From assembly GCA_903632075.3 (NCBI GenBank), contig CAHIKZ030001201.1, positions 7,501 through 71,500 of the forward strand: a DNA stretch of 64,000 nt, in the 5' to 3' direction. A model generated the notes under the pieces. The model saw only the letters and a list, made by a program, of their open reading frames with translations. It was not told the DNA's origin and did no database searches. Position numbers and translations under genes: made by a program. This document shows positions 9,853-22,245 of this stretch, piece by piece. The DNA is from Acanthosepion pharaonis (lineage: Eukaryota; Mollusca; Cephalopoda; Sepiida; Sepiidae). Position 1 is the first letter of the stretch, and the number at the start of each line of letters is the position of its first letter.

Positions 9853-12538
9853 AGAAGCCATAAAAATCATCCAAAGAGAAAGTCAAACATTTTAAATCAA
9901 AGAACACTTGCTGTTCTCAACTAACAAATATGTTTAGGTGACAGGGTATGCATATATTTACCACATGAGGAAAAAGAGCTTGGAGAATTTGGCCCTCATA
10001 AGACATAGGAAGATTAACTATTTACTGTTTCCCTAAGTGGTTTAAAATAATTACAAGATTTATATTTTCAGTTGCTATGATATATAAAATGTATAAATAA
10101 ATAAATGAATTCAATTAGCAGAGTTAACAATTCCATTTGTTCTGATAATTAAGACAGATTTCATAGAGCGTAGATGGGTAAAACCAGCTGTTCTCTCTCG
10201 GGTCTTACTCCCACTGACAATATTTCTTCTTTGTTTGAAAAATGACTTAGGAAAAACAGTCAAATTAGTGCTTTTATATTTTCTTTCTTCTATCAGTGAT
10301 TTAAGGTGCCCTTCAAGTTGACTTTTATTTATCATTAAAAAAATATATGACAGGGGACTCTACCATGAACATACACTAATTGCTCCACAAAGTATGCAGT
10401 ATAAAAATATTTTTATAGTGAATGATTTAATCAAGCATTATTTGCTTTTTAAGCATTAATTTCTTTTTACATGTGCAAGAGGAAAAGAACAAAATTTTAA
10501 CTAAACTAATTTTTGTCAAATCATGAGAAAATCATTCAAAGTAGAATAGTAATAAAAATCAAGCTTTTTATCAAAGAAGCATATAAGAGAAATCTTTTTT
10601 TGATACTGGTAATTTTTTAATAATTCTTGCTATTTGGCAATATTAGCAAACAAAAAGTACAATTAATTTTTGTTCATATTTATATATTAGTTATATGCAT
10701 GCAAAATTAGGTATACCATAGTGATAAACAAAATGTGTGCATTTGATATTTTACATATGTATGACTATCAAATTAATACTGAATTTTTGGAAATCTATAA
10801 TAGCAAATTTTTTTAATATATTTATCTAAAATTCTGTGACTCCCATTAGTCTATCTGTCACACCCTCTAAAATAGCCACATACTGATGAATCGTAACCAA
10901 ATTTTGGGGAGAAGTGCAAATAGGTAAGGGGGTACAAAGTACAGCTGGTTTTACAAAGGTATGTAGCTTAGTGCAATAAATTTTCATTCATTTTTTGGAA
11001 AAATGAAGTTTTATTATTTAACATATGAAATACTACCACTATTTTAAAAACAATTTAATGATAAAAGTTGGAATTTGGCTCCAGAAAGAAATATTTATAC
11101 ATGGCCAATTGTATGTTGCATGCTGAAGAGTAAGAAATCCTAAGAATTTATTCTTTGCTGTTAAAAAGGAAAAAAATAAATTCTTAAAGAAATTATTAAA
11201 CTATGATGTAGGGTTTTTGTCAAAGCATTTTTCCAAATAAATCAGCTTATTCAAATTTCATTGTCTATATCAGCAAAAAATGTTAGCAATAACTTCAACA
11301 ATACTAAATACTGTGGGATTTCAACACATGTCAATGTGTTGCAAAAAAACTCTAGTAATAAATAACACTCTTTTTTAATAGTGTATTTTTTTTATATTTA
11401 ATATTTCTACAGCAGGCAATAATGGGTTAAGGTATTAATAGGTTATGACAGACATCTCTTTTGGAATGAGAATGTTGAATCTTGCCATAGGCACAACACT
11501 ATTGCAATACATATTGTGCCCCTATGACTAATGGATTATGGGAGTTGCAATGTTAATTATGTAAACAAAGTATTGTCATTTTACATACACTTTTCATATA
11601 TTATTATTATTATTATTTTCAAACTTGTATTACAAAATTATGAAAAAACATCCAAAAAGTAATCCAAACAGGAGGAAATTTTTTAAAAGTAAAAAATATT
11701 ACTTGAAAATAGTAAAACAATGTGGAAGTTCTATGTAAAAATTAAAAATATACTAAAGCAAACAACACTAATAATTTTTGAAGCTGTTTTCCATTTTTTA
11801 TCAAAGATTTTTATATGTATTTTCTCAATAAACAAACAAAAACAGATTACTAAGGCTTTTAGAAGTTTTAATAAATTACATTTTCAGAATAAAATACTAA
11901 AAATAGTAATACAATATTTTGTAGATCATTATTTAAAACTGGACTATTTTTTAAAATACAAGATTTTGGCAAAATAGATTGGAGTCAACATCATTTTTAT
12001 TTCAGTCTAGAATGAAAACCTCAATGTTTAAAAAAATAATTAAAAAGAATGTCTGCATGGAATAATGAAATGAAGTGTGGAGATAAATTATAAAGATGTC
12101 CAAGACAAAGGTTTTTAAGTTTTTATAATTGAGAACTAAAATTTAGAAATAGAATGCCAAATATTCTAAGGTATCTCATTAGTCTGATACAAGAGCTTAA
12201 AAACAGGACACTCAGTAAGGATCAAACTCACTACAGCAATAATGTACTGTGAGTTTATTTTGCTAACACATGATCTACAGTCATTCTTGCAGCACACAGT
12301 AAAGATTGAGATTATTGCACTAATAACAATGTTAGGATAGTTTGTTAACTATTATTACACAAAGTGTGCAAATATTAACTAAGTCTGGATTAAAGCTACA
12401 GTAATGAGACACTTGGTGAGGGCCAAACATAATATTAATGAACTGGTCTGAGGGACTATTATCATATGGTAAATGTACAAATCTAATATTTCTAAAATAA
12501 ACAATGTTTATACTTAATGTCCCATTACAGTGGTCTTT
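9853..12538. other. AT-rich DNA, no gene confirmed
   Basis: About 2.7 kb without a recognised family. A short (TTA)n lies at about 11601-11616. A minus-strand frame at 10111-10335 is described separately. The frame at 11720-11977 is almost all Lys, Ile, Phe and Asn and reflects AT composition. Confidence 0.5.
10111..10335 (-). CDS. Unassigned 74-codon open frame, possible exon
   Basis: I do not recognise this frame. It begins MINKSQLEGHLKSLIEERKY and contains KSFFKQRRNIVSGSKTRERT and THLRSMKSVLIIRTNGIVNS, a mixed composition rich in Lys and Arg without low complexity, unlike the AT-driven frames nearby. No splice signals or neighbours support it. It could be an exon, an old repeat-derived frame or chance. 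Confidence 0.2.
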   Translation of the reverse strand: MINKSQLEGHLKSLIEERKYKSTNLTVFPKSFFKQRRNIVSGSKTRERTAGFTHLRSMKSVLIIRTNGIVNSAN

Positions 12539-12634
12539 GATATTTGATAGAAAAGTAAGAATTTATGTTGAATTTATAGTATATAAGATGCTGTAACTTA
12601 ATCAACATAAATTCATATTTTTCTATCAAATATT
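12539..12634. repeat. 33 bp-arm inverted repeat
   Basis: Left arm 12539-12571 and right arm 12602-12634 share tatttgatagaaaa...aatttatgttga with about three mismatches, separated by a 30-base loop. Confidence 0.85.
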
Positions 12635-12689
12635 ACAAGTATATCTATAGTGTCAAGCTGAGTACTGCAATTAAGAACAAATGTTTTAT

Positions 12690-12690
12690 T

Positions 12691-12721
<31 letters not shown>

Positions 12722-12738
12722 ATACACACACACACACA
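12690..12738. repeat. (TA)n(TG)n(CA)n palindromic microsatellite
   Basis: A TA run passes into (TG)8, then tata, then (AC)8. The TG and CA blocks are mutually complementary and can form a perfect hairpin. Confidence 0.95.
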
Positions 12739-12779
12739 GGTAACACAATGATTATCAGCACAGAAAGTAGAATCAGTAC

Positions 12780-12858
12780 ACCATGAATCTGCAGTAAGAT
12801 ACTTGAAAAGGTATGAATTCATCTTCCTCCAACTATGAGTGATTAATTTTTTAATATC
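12780..12858 (+). mobile_element. Partial SINE body, plus orientation
   Basis: The stretch with acttgaaaaggtatgaattca and cctccaactatgagtgattaat matches the SINE body at 50505-50565. It lies back to back with the minus-strand copy at 12862-13235. Confidence 0.55.
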
Positions 12859-12861
12859 TCA

Positions 12862-13235
12862 TCAACCTTTTGCAGGTTATGTAAAACCAGAAAATATTTT
12901 TAGATTGTAAGAAATTTTTGGAGATATTAATGATTTACTGAGACAAGTCTTACTAATTAACCCATAGCTGAAGGGAGAAGAGTTGGCTTCATACCTTTTT
13001 TCAAGGGTATTTGCATGTAAATCCCAATAATAAACCCAACTGAAGTTGGAACTTGGATCTCTGATTAACAATTCTGAGCCATTATCCATTACACCACCCA
13101 TGCATCCAAGTTTACAGCACCTGGTATTACCAAGCAGTCACCCATCTAGTTACTGACCAGGCTCGATATTGCTTATCTTCAATGATCATACAAGAACTGG
13201 TCTTTCAACATACTATGGCCATAAGCTCCTCCAGC
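12862..13235 (-). mobile_element. SINE with a 5S-rRNA-like head followed by a tRNA-like part
   Basis: On the minus strand 13225-13110 reads tatggccata...gataagcaatatcgagcctg, gtcagtaactagatgggtga and ctgcttggtaataccaggtg ctgtaa, which follows 5S rRNA. Next comes a tRNA-like region with an A-box-like tggtgtaatggataatgg (about 13096-13079) and a B-box-like gatccaagttcc (about 13060-13049). The body (acccttgaaaaaaggtatga, then agctatgggttaattagtaa and gacttgtctcagtaaatcat) is shared with 50330-50675. Both heads carry internal Pol III promoters in their parent genes. Chimeric 5S/tRNA heads are known in AmnSINE1-type SINEs; whether this is a named cephalopod family I cannot tell. Confidence 0.75.
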
Positions 13236-13736
13236 TATGGGTTACCTAACCGGGCAGATTGGATTTCTTGCTTTGAGTGAATTCAAAACAAGTCTGAAGA
13301 GGGATGGGCCTCATCAGGTTATTTTAACCTAGGCCCAAGACACACCCACTGTTGCTATGGTTATAATAGCAATATATGTGGTACCCCTAAAACCTAATGG
13401 ATTACAGGACTTTAAAAAATGTACATTTGGGCAGTAAAATATTTTAAACATGTTTCATTGAATATGATAAAAGGAAAATTTAATTAATTTTTTATTGAAT
13501 TTTTTTAGCATTTTTTCCATTTTTTTATTTCATGGGAGTAAGGGAGTGCAAAAATTATTCAGTGTCCCATGTGCTTTCAGACACTTCTTTAGCCATTTTA
13601 AAGGGGGTTTGTTTCATGTATAAATTTGGTGATGAGGAGTAAGAAAATATAGAATATTAGACTTTAGAAATTCTGCTATTCAAAAATAAATGTCTGAATA
13701 GTGAACAATGATTTTGGGATCCTTGGTCCAGCTGTA

Positions 13737-13740
<4 letters not shown>
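13236..13740. other. No gene recognised
   Basis: AT-rich sequence with no family recognised, running from the SINE to a long dinucleotide array. Confidence 0.5.
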
Positions 13741-13814
<74 letters not shown>

Positions 13815-13823
13815 GTGTGTGTG
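13741..13823. repeat. (AT)n(GTAT)n(GT)n compound microsatellite
   Basis: About 23 AT units pass into GTAT repeats and then GT repeats. The minus-strand frame reading through it is spurious. Confidence 0.95.
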
Positions 13824-14149
13824 GATGTGATATCAAAGCATTAGTGGTTTGTGCAGAATAAACAGAGAAACACAAAAAATGAAATTGTGGGGGAGATGTA
13901 TATACAATGAATAAACTTGGTAACGTGAAAAAGAAAAAAAAAAGAAAAACAACTTTCTCACACTTAAGATATTTACTCTTAAGGCCAAAGGCAGAAATTA
14001 AATAGTAACACTTCAATCACAAACTCAATGTCACCGTGATTCAAAAAAGTCAAAAAAGAAAAAACATAAGTGAGATCACAAGTGAAAAAAAAAAAAATCC
14101 TATTGTCTCAATTTAAAATAAATTTTATTTTGTCGTTTCTTGCACTTCA

Positions 14150-14800
14150 ATTAGTGATATACACTATTTGCATTGTCAGACCATATTCTTTACTGCCATA
14201 TTCACATTTCCACCATTGTGCCCTCTGGCCTTCTTCAGGTGATATTTGTGGGATGAAGTTGAAGTAATAGACAAAGAACATTACTGTAAATATGAAAACT
14301 TAAGGAATCAGTGTATATGCCAGGCTACAAAAATCTCCTTAGCCACTGGCCAAGACATGAATACAATATGGGAACTAGTAATACAGAGAGCTAGAGAAAA
14401 AATAATAACAAATGATTGTAATATGAGCTCTGGTAAAAAACTGATAACTGATACATTAGGTTTATAAGTCCCAAAAATTCACTTACTGATAGCCCAGTGG
14501 ATAAAAGCATTGGTTGAGTGATCCTAAAAGTGACTGGCCACAAAAAAATAAAAAAACTTGGAGAGTTGAGTTAACGAGGGGAATTAACTGAAACTGAGAT
14601 ATCCCCACCCCCCAAAAAAAACATGACATGTGGATTTAGAACAATCTAACCCCATTGATTAAATAAAGGGTTTTGTTCAAAATTCCAAACAATATCACCT
14701 AAAGAAGGCCAGAGCATACAACAGCCAAAATGTTGTGAATATGGCAATAAAAGGTCAATAGTCTGAACAATAAAAATAGTGTAAAAATGAAAAAAAAAAG
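14150..14800 (+). mobile_element. Inverted-arm SINE-like element, diverged copy
   Basis: The left arm (about 14162-14250, containing ctctggccttcttcaggtga) is the reverse complement of about 14694-14795 (atcacctaaagaaggccaga and gcatacaacagccaaaatgt). A tRNA-like head with gcccagtggataaaagcatt sits inside at about 14492. A right part with acatgacatgtggatttaga, gattaaataaagggttttgt precedes the right arm. Layout and sequence parallel 55134-55667, but the ribozyme-like boxes are mutated (CTAAAGA, CAAAA). Confidence 0.65.
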
Positions 14801-16230
14801 AAAAATAACTATACTTCAATCTCCACACAAGGCTGAAGGTTTTAATAATTAACCACAAGTCACAAGTTAAATAATTATTAAATTAAATGGAGCAATCTTC
14901 TAGATACTTTGGGTCAAGGGTTTCATATTGAATATCAATTAAACTCATTTTTAAAAAATATGAACTGCAATTCTACCATCAAATAAATGCCATTCAATAA
15001 AATACTTGGTTTAAGATAAAACCCATGAATGGATGCTTAAACCTAAAGTCCTTCACTTCATTAGCATGGTTGCATTTGAAATTAAAATTATGGATAGCTT
15101 ATTTACTCACAATAGGCAATAGTAAATTGCTAAAGACTTAGGTTTTCTTACCTAAAACATGAGAAAATGTCATTTATCTTTTCAGATAAAAACTTTTCTT
15201 CTCCTTAGCAAAGATGATAAAATACTAAGTTTTCCTTTATACAAACAATTTTTGTGACACATTCACTGGTGTAAACCTATCCATTAATATTTAAGAAAAT
15301 ATAAAACACTAGATCCTGAAACTTGAGAACAAATAAAAACTAAATAGTAGAGATCACTATTGGCAGTGTAGTTTATACATATGAATATCCCCATACAACA
15401 ATTGACCAATAGCAAGAAACAGAAACAATTAACAACCAATCAGGGAGCTCTAAAAAAATAAACACACACCTTGCATCTTGTTTGTAGATAAAACAGCAAA
15501 AAAAAAAAAACAGTTTCACATGAGCCACTCTGATCTCTGCAAATGTAGTAGATACCACATGTGTTTGTCCAGACAAAATAATTAACTAATCAAATGATTC
15601 TATTTTGTTTTCAAAATACAAGAAGTCTGTGAGCTAGAAGTCATTCTAAAAGCAAATAAAAGGTGGGGGTGGTAACTGGAAAACTCAGTAGATTCAATCG
15701 CTTCAAAATACCCACTTGGTATTGCAGCAACTTCAAAGGAACACTGCCAACCTACTTATAGCTACCAGAGATATATACATCAAAGACACCAACCACTATT
15801 TGATTGTCTTCCTTCCTCTCCTTTTGAATGTATATACAGGAGCAAACCTCTTCTCCCTTATCAGTATAGACTCTTTTTCACGTACATACAAAAACTTTTT
15901 AATTGGCAAAGCCAAACTTAAAACTGAATTCTAAATAACATTTCTGCAGAATCGTTTTGTAAGTACCCTTGTGTCTACAATTTATTTGCTTGACTCTTTA
16001 TATATAAAAGATTACTGATGTTATTTACCATATCTACAATTTAATTTATTCATTGCTATTTCAAATTCTGCTGATGAACTCAAGGTTAATAGAATATTTG
16101 TTATCACTCTAAATATTAATTGGCTCCCCCCTATAAGAGAAAATAAATACAACTGTAAATTGAAATGGAAATTATGAATCTGTTTAAAGTGGCATATAGC
16201 TTAATATGCTACAAGAAAATAAACGAAAGT
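14801..16230. other. No gene recognised
   Basis: AT-rich. The 15373-15576 (-) and 15716-15934 (+) frames show no family or splice context. Nothing else seen. Confidence 0.5.

Positions 16231-16293
<63 letters not shown>
16231..16293. repeat. (GATA)n microsatellite
   Basis: About 16 uninterrupted ATAG units. Confidence 0.95.
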
Positions 16294-16329
16294 CCCACAC
16301 TTTAGGATAATATACAAAACTTTGGGAAA

Positions 16330-16402
16330 GCAATAAAAGCACCCATCAATATAGCCAAGTAGTTATATAACTACTTGGCTATATCCATGAGTGCTTTATT
16401 GC
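16330..16402. repeat. ~35 bp-arm near-perfect palindrome
   Basis: The centre is a perfect palindrome on agccaagtagttatataact. It extends outward so that gcaataaaagcac at the left pairs with gtgctttattgc at the right, with few mismatches and almost no loop. Confidence 0.9.
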
Positions 16403-18724
16403 ACTCTAGTGGCATTAAGATCTGAGAGGCTCATAGTTATATTGTTCAGCCTTTGTTAGTGACACTTCTTGCCATATATACTCAATGAAAAAATTGGTAT
16501 GCAGAGTAATGAAACCTGCAAATGCTAGTTCAGTCTCTAGTGCTAATTTGCAATAATGAGGACTGAATTAAGTAAAGTAAGGTTTTGCAGGAATCTTTCT
16601 GAAATAGTCCCATGAGGAGGTGATCGAAATTGTAAACTTCGTTAAGTTTGGTAAAAGTCAGTGTACAAGTACACAGTTGTTAAAAGCTAAGAGATCAACT
16701 TTGTAATAAAAGCGACAAAACGTGAAAATTTCTCCATTTTTAATAGCAAAAAACTGCATAAAATCTTTACGTTTTCTTTTCAATTGTTTTCGGAATTTAA
16801 TCATAAGTGAATTTTTAAAACTTTTCAAAATTATTTTTGGGTGTTTATTATTATTATAGGCATGGCATCAATCATCACGCCATCTTATAGCTGTTTTTAA
16901 AAAAAAATGAAAAACACTATAAATATAAAAGAGCGTTGATTATTATTATTACACAACATCTACCAAAAATCGACTGATCTCCATTAGATGATAAAGATGA
17001 TCCGATGAAAAAGTTTCATAATAGTTCTACATGAAAAATGTGTTTTTAACAATGGTGTGTTTTTAACTGTTAGTGTGGTTCAAAGGTCAAATGGATGGAT
17101 GTCACGCGTGATGTTTTTATTAGTCGGGTGATGACAAATTAAACGATAAGTAAGTAATTATTGTTGACAAGTCACTCAGTAGTATGGTAGACAGAAATAC
17201 TATATAATTCATATCATCAACAAGGAAGGGTTATTTTATAATTGAAAGCAAACCATCACTTATTAATTTTCTACTACATTATTTTGGGGTCTTCTCAATC
17301 GTACTGAAAAAAACTGATGTTTTTGGCATCGATATAAAAATAAACATGAATAATGGAAATCAACAATTTCTGAGTTCTCTTAAATAAAAATCCAATCAAT
17401 CATAAAACACTCTGAATTTTTTTTTCAGCGAAAATAACACACGTAAATTTTTAATGTATATGTGGAATCATAAATAATAACAAGAAAAAAGTATTTGTAC
17501 AAACTTTACTTTTTGATGTTTAAAAACCTACGTGAAGAAAGTAAAACGTAGTTAGTTAGTAGTAATTAAATTACTGTAGTGTAGTAATAAATAATAATGA
17601 TGAAATTCTTTATTTTAGAGGCAAACAATTTCCAGGGAATTAAAATATTAAAGAAAAGAAAAATGGGAAAAAGAAAAGAAAGGAATAGAAAAACTAAACT
17701 TTACGAAAAGGCAATTTCGTTACAAACCACATTCTTCATCTCTTTTTAATGGTGATTGTAACATGTACCTGGTGTATCTGAGTGCAAAGGTCAAAGGTGA
17801 AGTAGTCAAAAATTTTGCATTGCTGGAATATTTTTAGCCTAAATATGTGGAACTCTTTAAATATTTTTGTCATTTATTAAATAAATAAATAAATACTGTA
17901 AGTTTTATAAAAAATTAAGTGAAAATAGTTAAATTTTCAGTGAATTTTTAAGATGTATGTGTGTGTGTGTGTGTGTGTATATTATAAACAAATATCTCCG
18001 GCTCTATACTTGTTTTTTTTTTTACAGTGTACTGTATACACTGTGTACACAAATAATATTTACATAAGAATTTTCTGATATTTATTTTTATACAAAGACT
18101 ATGACGATAAAATTAAGTTTTACTTTTATTTTTAAACAAGTTTGGTTTTTAGTTTTTCAAGTGTCATTTACCGCCAAAGTGTAAAGCTGGAATTTATTTT
18201 TGTAATTTAAATATTAATGTCATCATTTCTGTTCAACTTGAATGGGTTCAAATTAAAACAACGGTGTGATGTGACATTACTGTCAAATTCACTGACAATT
18301 TGCTACACCTTGATGTTAAATTAATCATAACTTCCAATATTAAAACTAGTTTCAGAAAAGAAGTTTTTTTAATAGTTTTAGTGAGCCTTGGAATGGGGGT
18401 GCACACAAATCAGAATGAGTAAATGACAAAGAAAGGAAAGAAAGTGGAAATCTATTAGCTGAAATTTAAAAAAAGTCAATTATTTGTTATTGAAACTTAA
18501 TTTTTTGTGTACAATTTTTACTTTCTTTATTCAGTAGTATACAATTGCAATTCTTGTGTTTAAAAATGCTCGATCTGTCTAAAAAGGCCGAGATGTCACA
18601 GAGTTGTTAAATTCTTTTCAAAAAGAAAAAGTTGAAAACTGAAAATGATACAGAAACTACTGGGGAAAAGAGGTTTTATTTTAAATTTAGAGCGACAAGC
18701 TGCCAAATAAAAATACAGTCAAAA
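16403..18724. other. Repeat-poor AT-rich DNA, no gene confirmed
   Basis: Unlike most of the window, this stretch shows no LINE, SINE or transposase match by eye. A (TG)n run lies at about 17956-17978 and an (AAT)-type run near 17590. It may be intronic or intergenic single-copy sequence. Confidence 0.45.
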
Positions 18725-18960
18725 TTTTCGGACAATTACATATTTTGTTCCAATAGCGTTTCAGCTGAATCCTATGGTCTTCTTCAGGCGCATTAGCCAT
18801 GGGCATGGCTATGCCATGGAAAGAGACAGCCTCACTTTCTTTTTTTCATTTTTGGAGTAGTGCGTAAAAAAGAAAAGAGGGTAGCAAACAGAAGAAAATC
18901 ACAAACACACAAAGAGGAAAAAAAATAATCAGTTTAATTGTCCGAAGATCTTTCGGTTGC
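18725..18960 (-). mobile_element. Possible small element with inverted ends and a ribozyme-like core
   Basis: cggacaatta near 18729 and taattgtccg near 18936 form short inverted ends. On the minus strand 18787-18758 reads CTGAAGAAGACC, a gap, then AGCTGAAACGC, the same box order (CTGAAGA...GAAAC) seen at 3907 and 55541, though helix II pairs only weakly. A palindromic ccatgggcatggctatgcca lies beside it. Confidence 0.35.
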
Positions 18961-20708
18961 AGAATAATGACTTTTCTCAGACTAGATTATATGTACTTGA
19001 TATCATTATTTAGATAAACCTCTAACCAATTGAATTTCTTAGGAAAAGTACCTGCAAAGGTAAATAAGGACTGAATTATCTCCCCTGATAGAAATACCCG
19101 CATAAATGAAATGCAACTCAAAATATGTTTTTTGTGCTAAAACAACACTCAGCGCGGGATAATCGTTGGTGGTCTGTCACCTAGTCTATTTGATCGTTAC
19201 CTCTGATTAGAGAGTTCGATCTTTATCGGGTGCTCCATATTTATGGTCTTACTTAGCAACTGACTGGAATGGAATGTAACTAAACCTCTCACCTCCCCGT
19301 CTGCTACTACTCTCTACTCTAGTAATTGGAATTGCAGGAACTAGATTGAATTTTGAATTGAAAGTTAAAGTATTTTAGGCAAATTATGAAAATGTTGATT
19401 ATTTCGGTTTAACACTTGAGAGAGAAAAAAAAGAGAAAGCGAAAATAAGTTGCAACTTGTTAAACTTTCCTTTTTATAATGAAAAAAAGAAATTAGGGAG
19501 TCAAAAATCGCGTATAATGTACGCAAGCTTTGTGATTTTTAAATACAACAAAGGTTACGAAGCGTTGACTTGAAAAGCAAACGTTTGTCTTTAAAATCTT
19601 TAAGGCATTTTTAATTCAAAAGATACCACGATGAATTTATGCTCGGCTTGTTTTTAAATGAATAACGGCAAACACAAAAAAGCCATATGTTGTTGAATAT
19701 GAAAGAAAAATAATGAATAACAACCTATGTGGGGTTAATTACAAAAATGCTAATAAGGTTTTCTCCCTCCCCAAAATTATATCATAGCAAGGAAATCAAT
19801 TTATTCTTGTAATTTCCTTAATTGAAATTGAGAGTGGGAACGTAAAAAAAACAACAAAAAAACAAAACTAAAAACAAACAAAATGCATTGGTTCATTCGT
19901 TTTTTAGTTCTCTTGAAAAATAAATACATCTCAATCTCAGTGTTTTTAGAGGCATTAAAGATTAAAAATCAATTTCATTTATTTGCTTATTAATTTTAGA
20001 GTGAAAACAAATCAGGAGCCGAGACAGGTCAATCTTCCTTAGCTATATATTGGACGATGAAAGCAGATTTTAAAAAGGCACGTGCTAGGATTAAATTTGA
20101 AATTGTCTTAATTTTATTATAAAACTACGATATCTTGTATTTTTCAATTTCAGCTTTAGAATCATTTTTCTTTAAGATTGTAAAAAATTATTTTAAAAAA
20201 TCTGAATGAAAGTGGTTCGTTAACTTGAGTTACTTAAGATTCCTTTCTTTTTCTTTTCTTTTTTTTGCTTCTCAACAATACAGTTTATGATAAAGCAGTC
20301 ATGTGACCAAATATATCTTTACTTTAACGAACGATGAATTTATCCAATAAAAAGGGATGTAAAAAATGTGACTTTTTCATTCTTTATGAGAAACAAAAAG
20401 TAGTTATGCTTTGATTGGATTGAATGAATAGACCCTTTTAAAGCATAAATTTTCAATGATAACTAACACTTAACACTAGCAATGGTTTTATAAAAATAGA
20501 AACGAGTTAATTTAAAAAAGATTTTTTTATTCTTAGATAAATTAAATTCGAGATGTTTGCGTTATTTCGATGGTTGAGAAAATCCACAAAGAGAAAGGAA
20601 TAACGAAGCCCATTCATTAAAAAATTCCCGGACATCGTCGTCTCCACTCTACCCATTCATAATAATAGTCTGTAGTAAAATGCATGTGCGCGTGTGTAAA
20701 AATGAATT

Positions 20709-20710
<2 letters not shown>
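18961..20710. other. No gene confirmed
   Basis: AT-rich with scattered CpG. A B-box-like gagttcgatct at about 19215 hints at a degraded tRNA-like sequence but has no convincing A box. No frame of interest. Confidence 0.45.

Positions 20711-20751
<41 letters not shown>
20711..20751. repeat. (TG)n microsatellite
   Basis: About 20 TG units. Confidence 0.95.
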
Positions 20752-20755
<4 letters not shown>

Positions 20756-21369
20756 CAGTACTTGTAGTAGTAATGGAAACGGGAGGAAGAAAAGAACTAG
20801 AGAAGAGGCCATGCTTTTAGCTTTTTCATGTTTACCCAACAAGGAAGGTTTGATCTATAAATAATAAATGTGTATGTAATAATAATGTAATCATAATGTA
20901 ATATAAAAGTCAAAGAGAAGACAAATATATTGTTTTGAAGCCATCCAAAGGAAATGTTATTTTTGTGGATTTCAGAACTGACCCTGATGATTTTTAGGAG
21001 AGTAAATAAATAAATAAATAAAAATAATCCTTTCATTTAAAAAGAGAATAAATGAAAAAGTATTGATAGTCAACTTACAAGTAGTTAGTACTTTAATTGA
21101 AAATTTAGTTAGATCGTCCTCTTCTTATAGGGCGAATGATAGGCGCCTTAAACTTGAACTACTAACGATGAAATGAAAAAGAAAAGAAATGCTAGCAAGC
21201 AGAGGAATGGCGAATTAATAAAATCAAGTAGCATGCCTTTTCTATTTTCTTTTAGGCACGTGTTAAAATCTGAGGTAATTTTTCACATTTAAAAACAGTA
21301 ATATTCACTGTTGTAATCATTTTTATTACAACAGAAGGTGGGGATCTAACGGACCAATCAAATGTAACA

Positions 21370-21403
<34 letters not shown>

Positions 21404-22110
21404 TGAAAAAACCGGGGAATGAATTGTACAGATTGAAATCATTTTTTAGAAGATACGGTTTAATTTCAATAAATACTTTATTGAAGTATTTGATATAAAC
21501 TATTTACTTAACAAATGATTTCCAGTTTTCGTAGAAAATAGCGTATGTTCCGACATTCACCGAAAAATTTAAAAACGGACATTGATTTCTGAACGATTTT
21601 CATTCAGTGTTTTAAATTCATTTTTGTTTAGCTTTACTAGTTATGGTAGAAATATGTGCCTGGTTCAGTTATTCATTACTTTCTAAATTTTTAATGCAAT
21701 ATGTTTTTTAAATCTTATGCAATCCGACGCCTTTGTTGACGAGGAAATGTGATTTTCAGTGACTTACTGTCTTCACTTCTTTTACGGGCTACACCTGGAT
21801 CGCTGCTATTGAGACATGGTTGGCTGCTCTAGAGTCTAATGATTAAGTAAGGTGTGCAATAACAAAAAATAAATATAGATCAAGATTACCAATATCTACT
21901 AACTAGTGGTAAGTTTTTACATTTCTAAAATATTCTATGTCTGTAGACAAATGTGAATTCTGAATGTAGCTAAACATTTTTCTACAAGTATTGTACCAAG
22001 TACCTGCAGAAAATGCGGGAATAGAAGAGAAAACGACAAAACATTAAAAAGTAAAATTTAAAAATATATATACACAAGAAGAGAACATAGTTATTTACAA
22101 AGCTTAGCTT
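20752..22110. other. No gene; (ATT)n inside
   Basis: An (ATT)n run lies at about 21370-21403. The remainder is AT-rich and shows no recognised family. Confidence 0.5.
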
Positions 22111-22245
22111 TTTTTCTTTTCTTTTTTTTTTTTTTTTTTTTTCGAATAAGGACATGGTGTACCCAGTGGGGATCGAATTCAATAATGATCTGCCTGCGAG
22201 ACCAAATTGAACCAACGATTACACCACGAGGAGGCGCCTGAGAAA
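22111..22245 (-). mobile_element. tRNA-derived SINE with A-rich tail
   Basis: On the minus strand from about 22235, cctcctcgtggtgtaatcgt carries an A-box-like tggtgtaatcg. After an anticodon-arm-like part, gaattcgatcccc is a B-box match. The sequence ends in a long A-run (the T-run at 22111-22142 on the plus strand), as expected of a retroposed tRNA-like transcript. It is too altered to be a working tRNA gene. No target duplication was recognised. Confidence 0.6.

Noticed and set aside
11720..11977. 85-codon frame
   Set aside because: Composition is Lys/Ile/Phe/Asn only; expected by chance in AT-rich DNA.
13110..13225. Functional 5S rRNA gene
   Set aside because: Too many changes from 5S, no intact structure, and it continues into a SINE body shared with another locus.
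19145..19230. tRNA-like sequence with a B-box-like gagttcgatct
   Set aside because: No matching A box and no cloverleaf; too weak to list as a feature.
22150..22245. Functional tRNA gene
   Set aside because: Stems do not pair well and an A-rich tail follows; it is a retroposed tRNA-like SINE.
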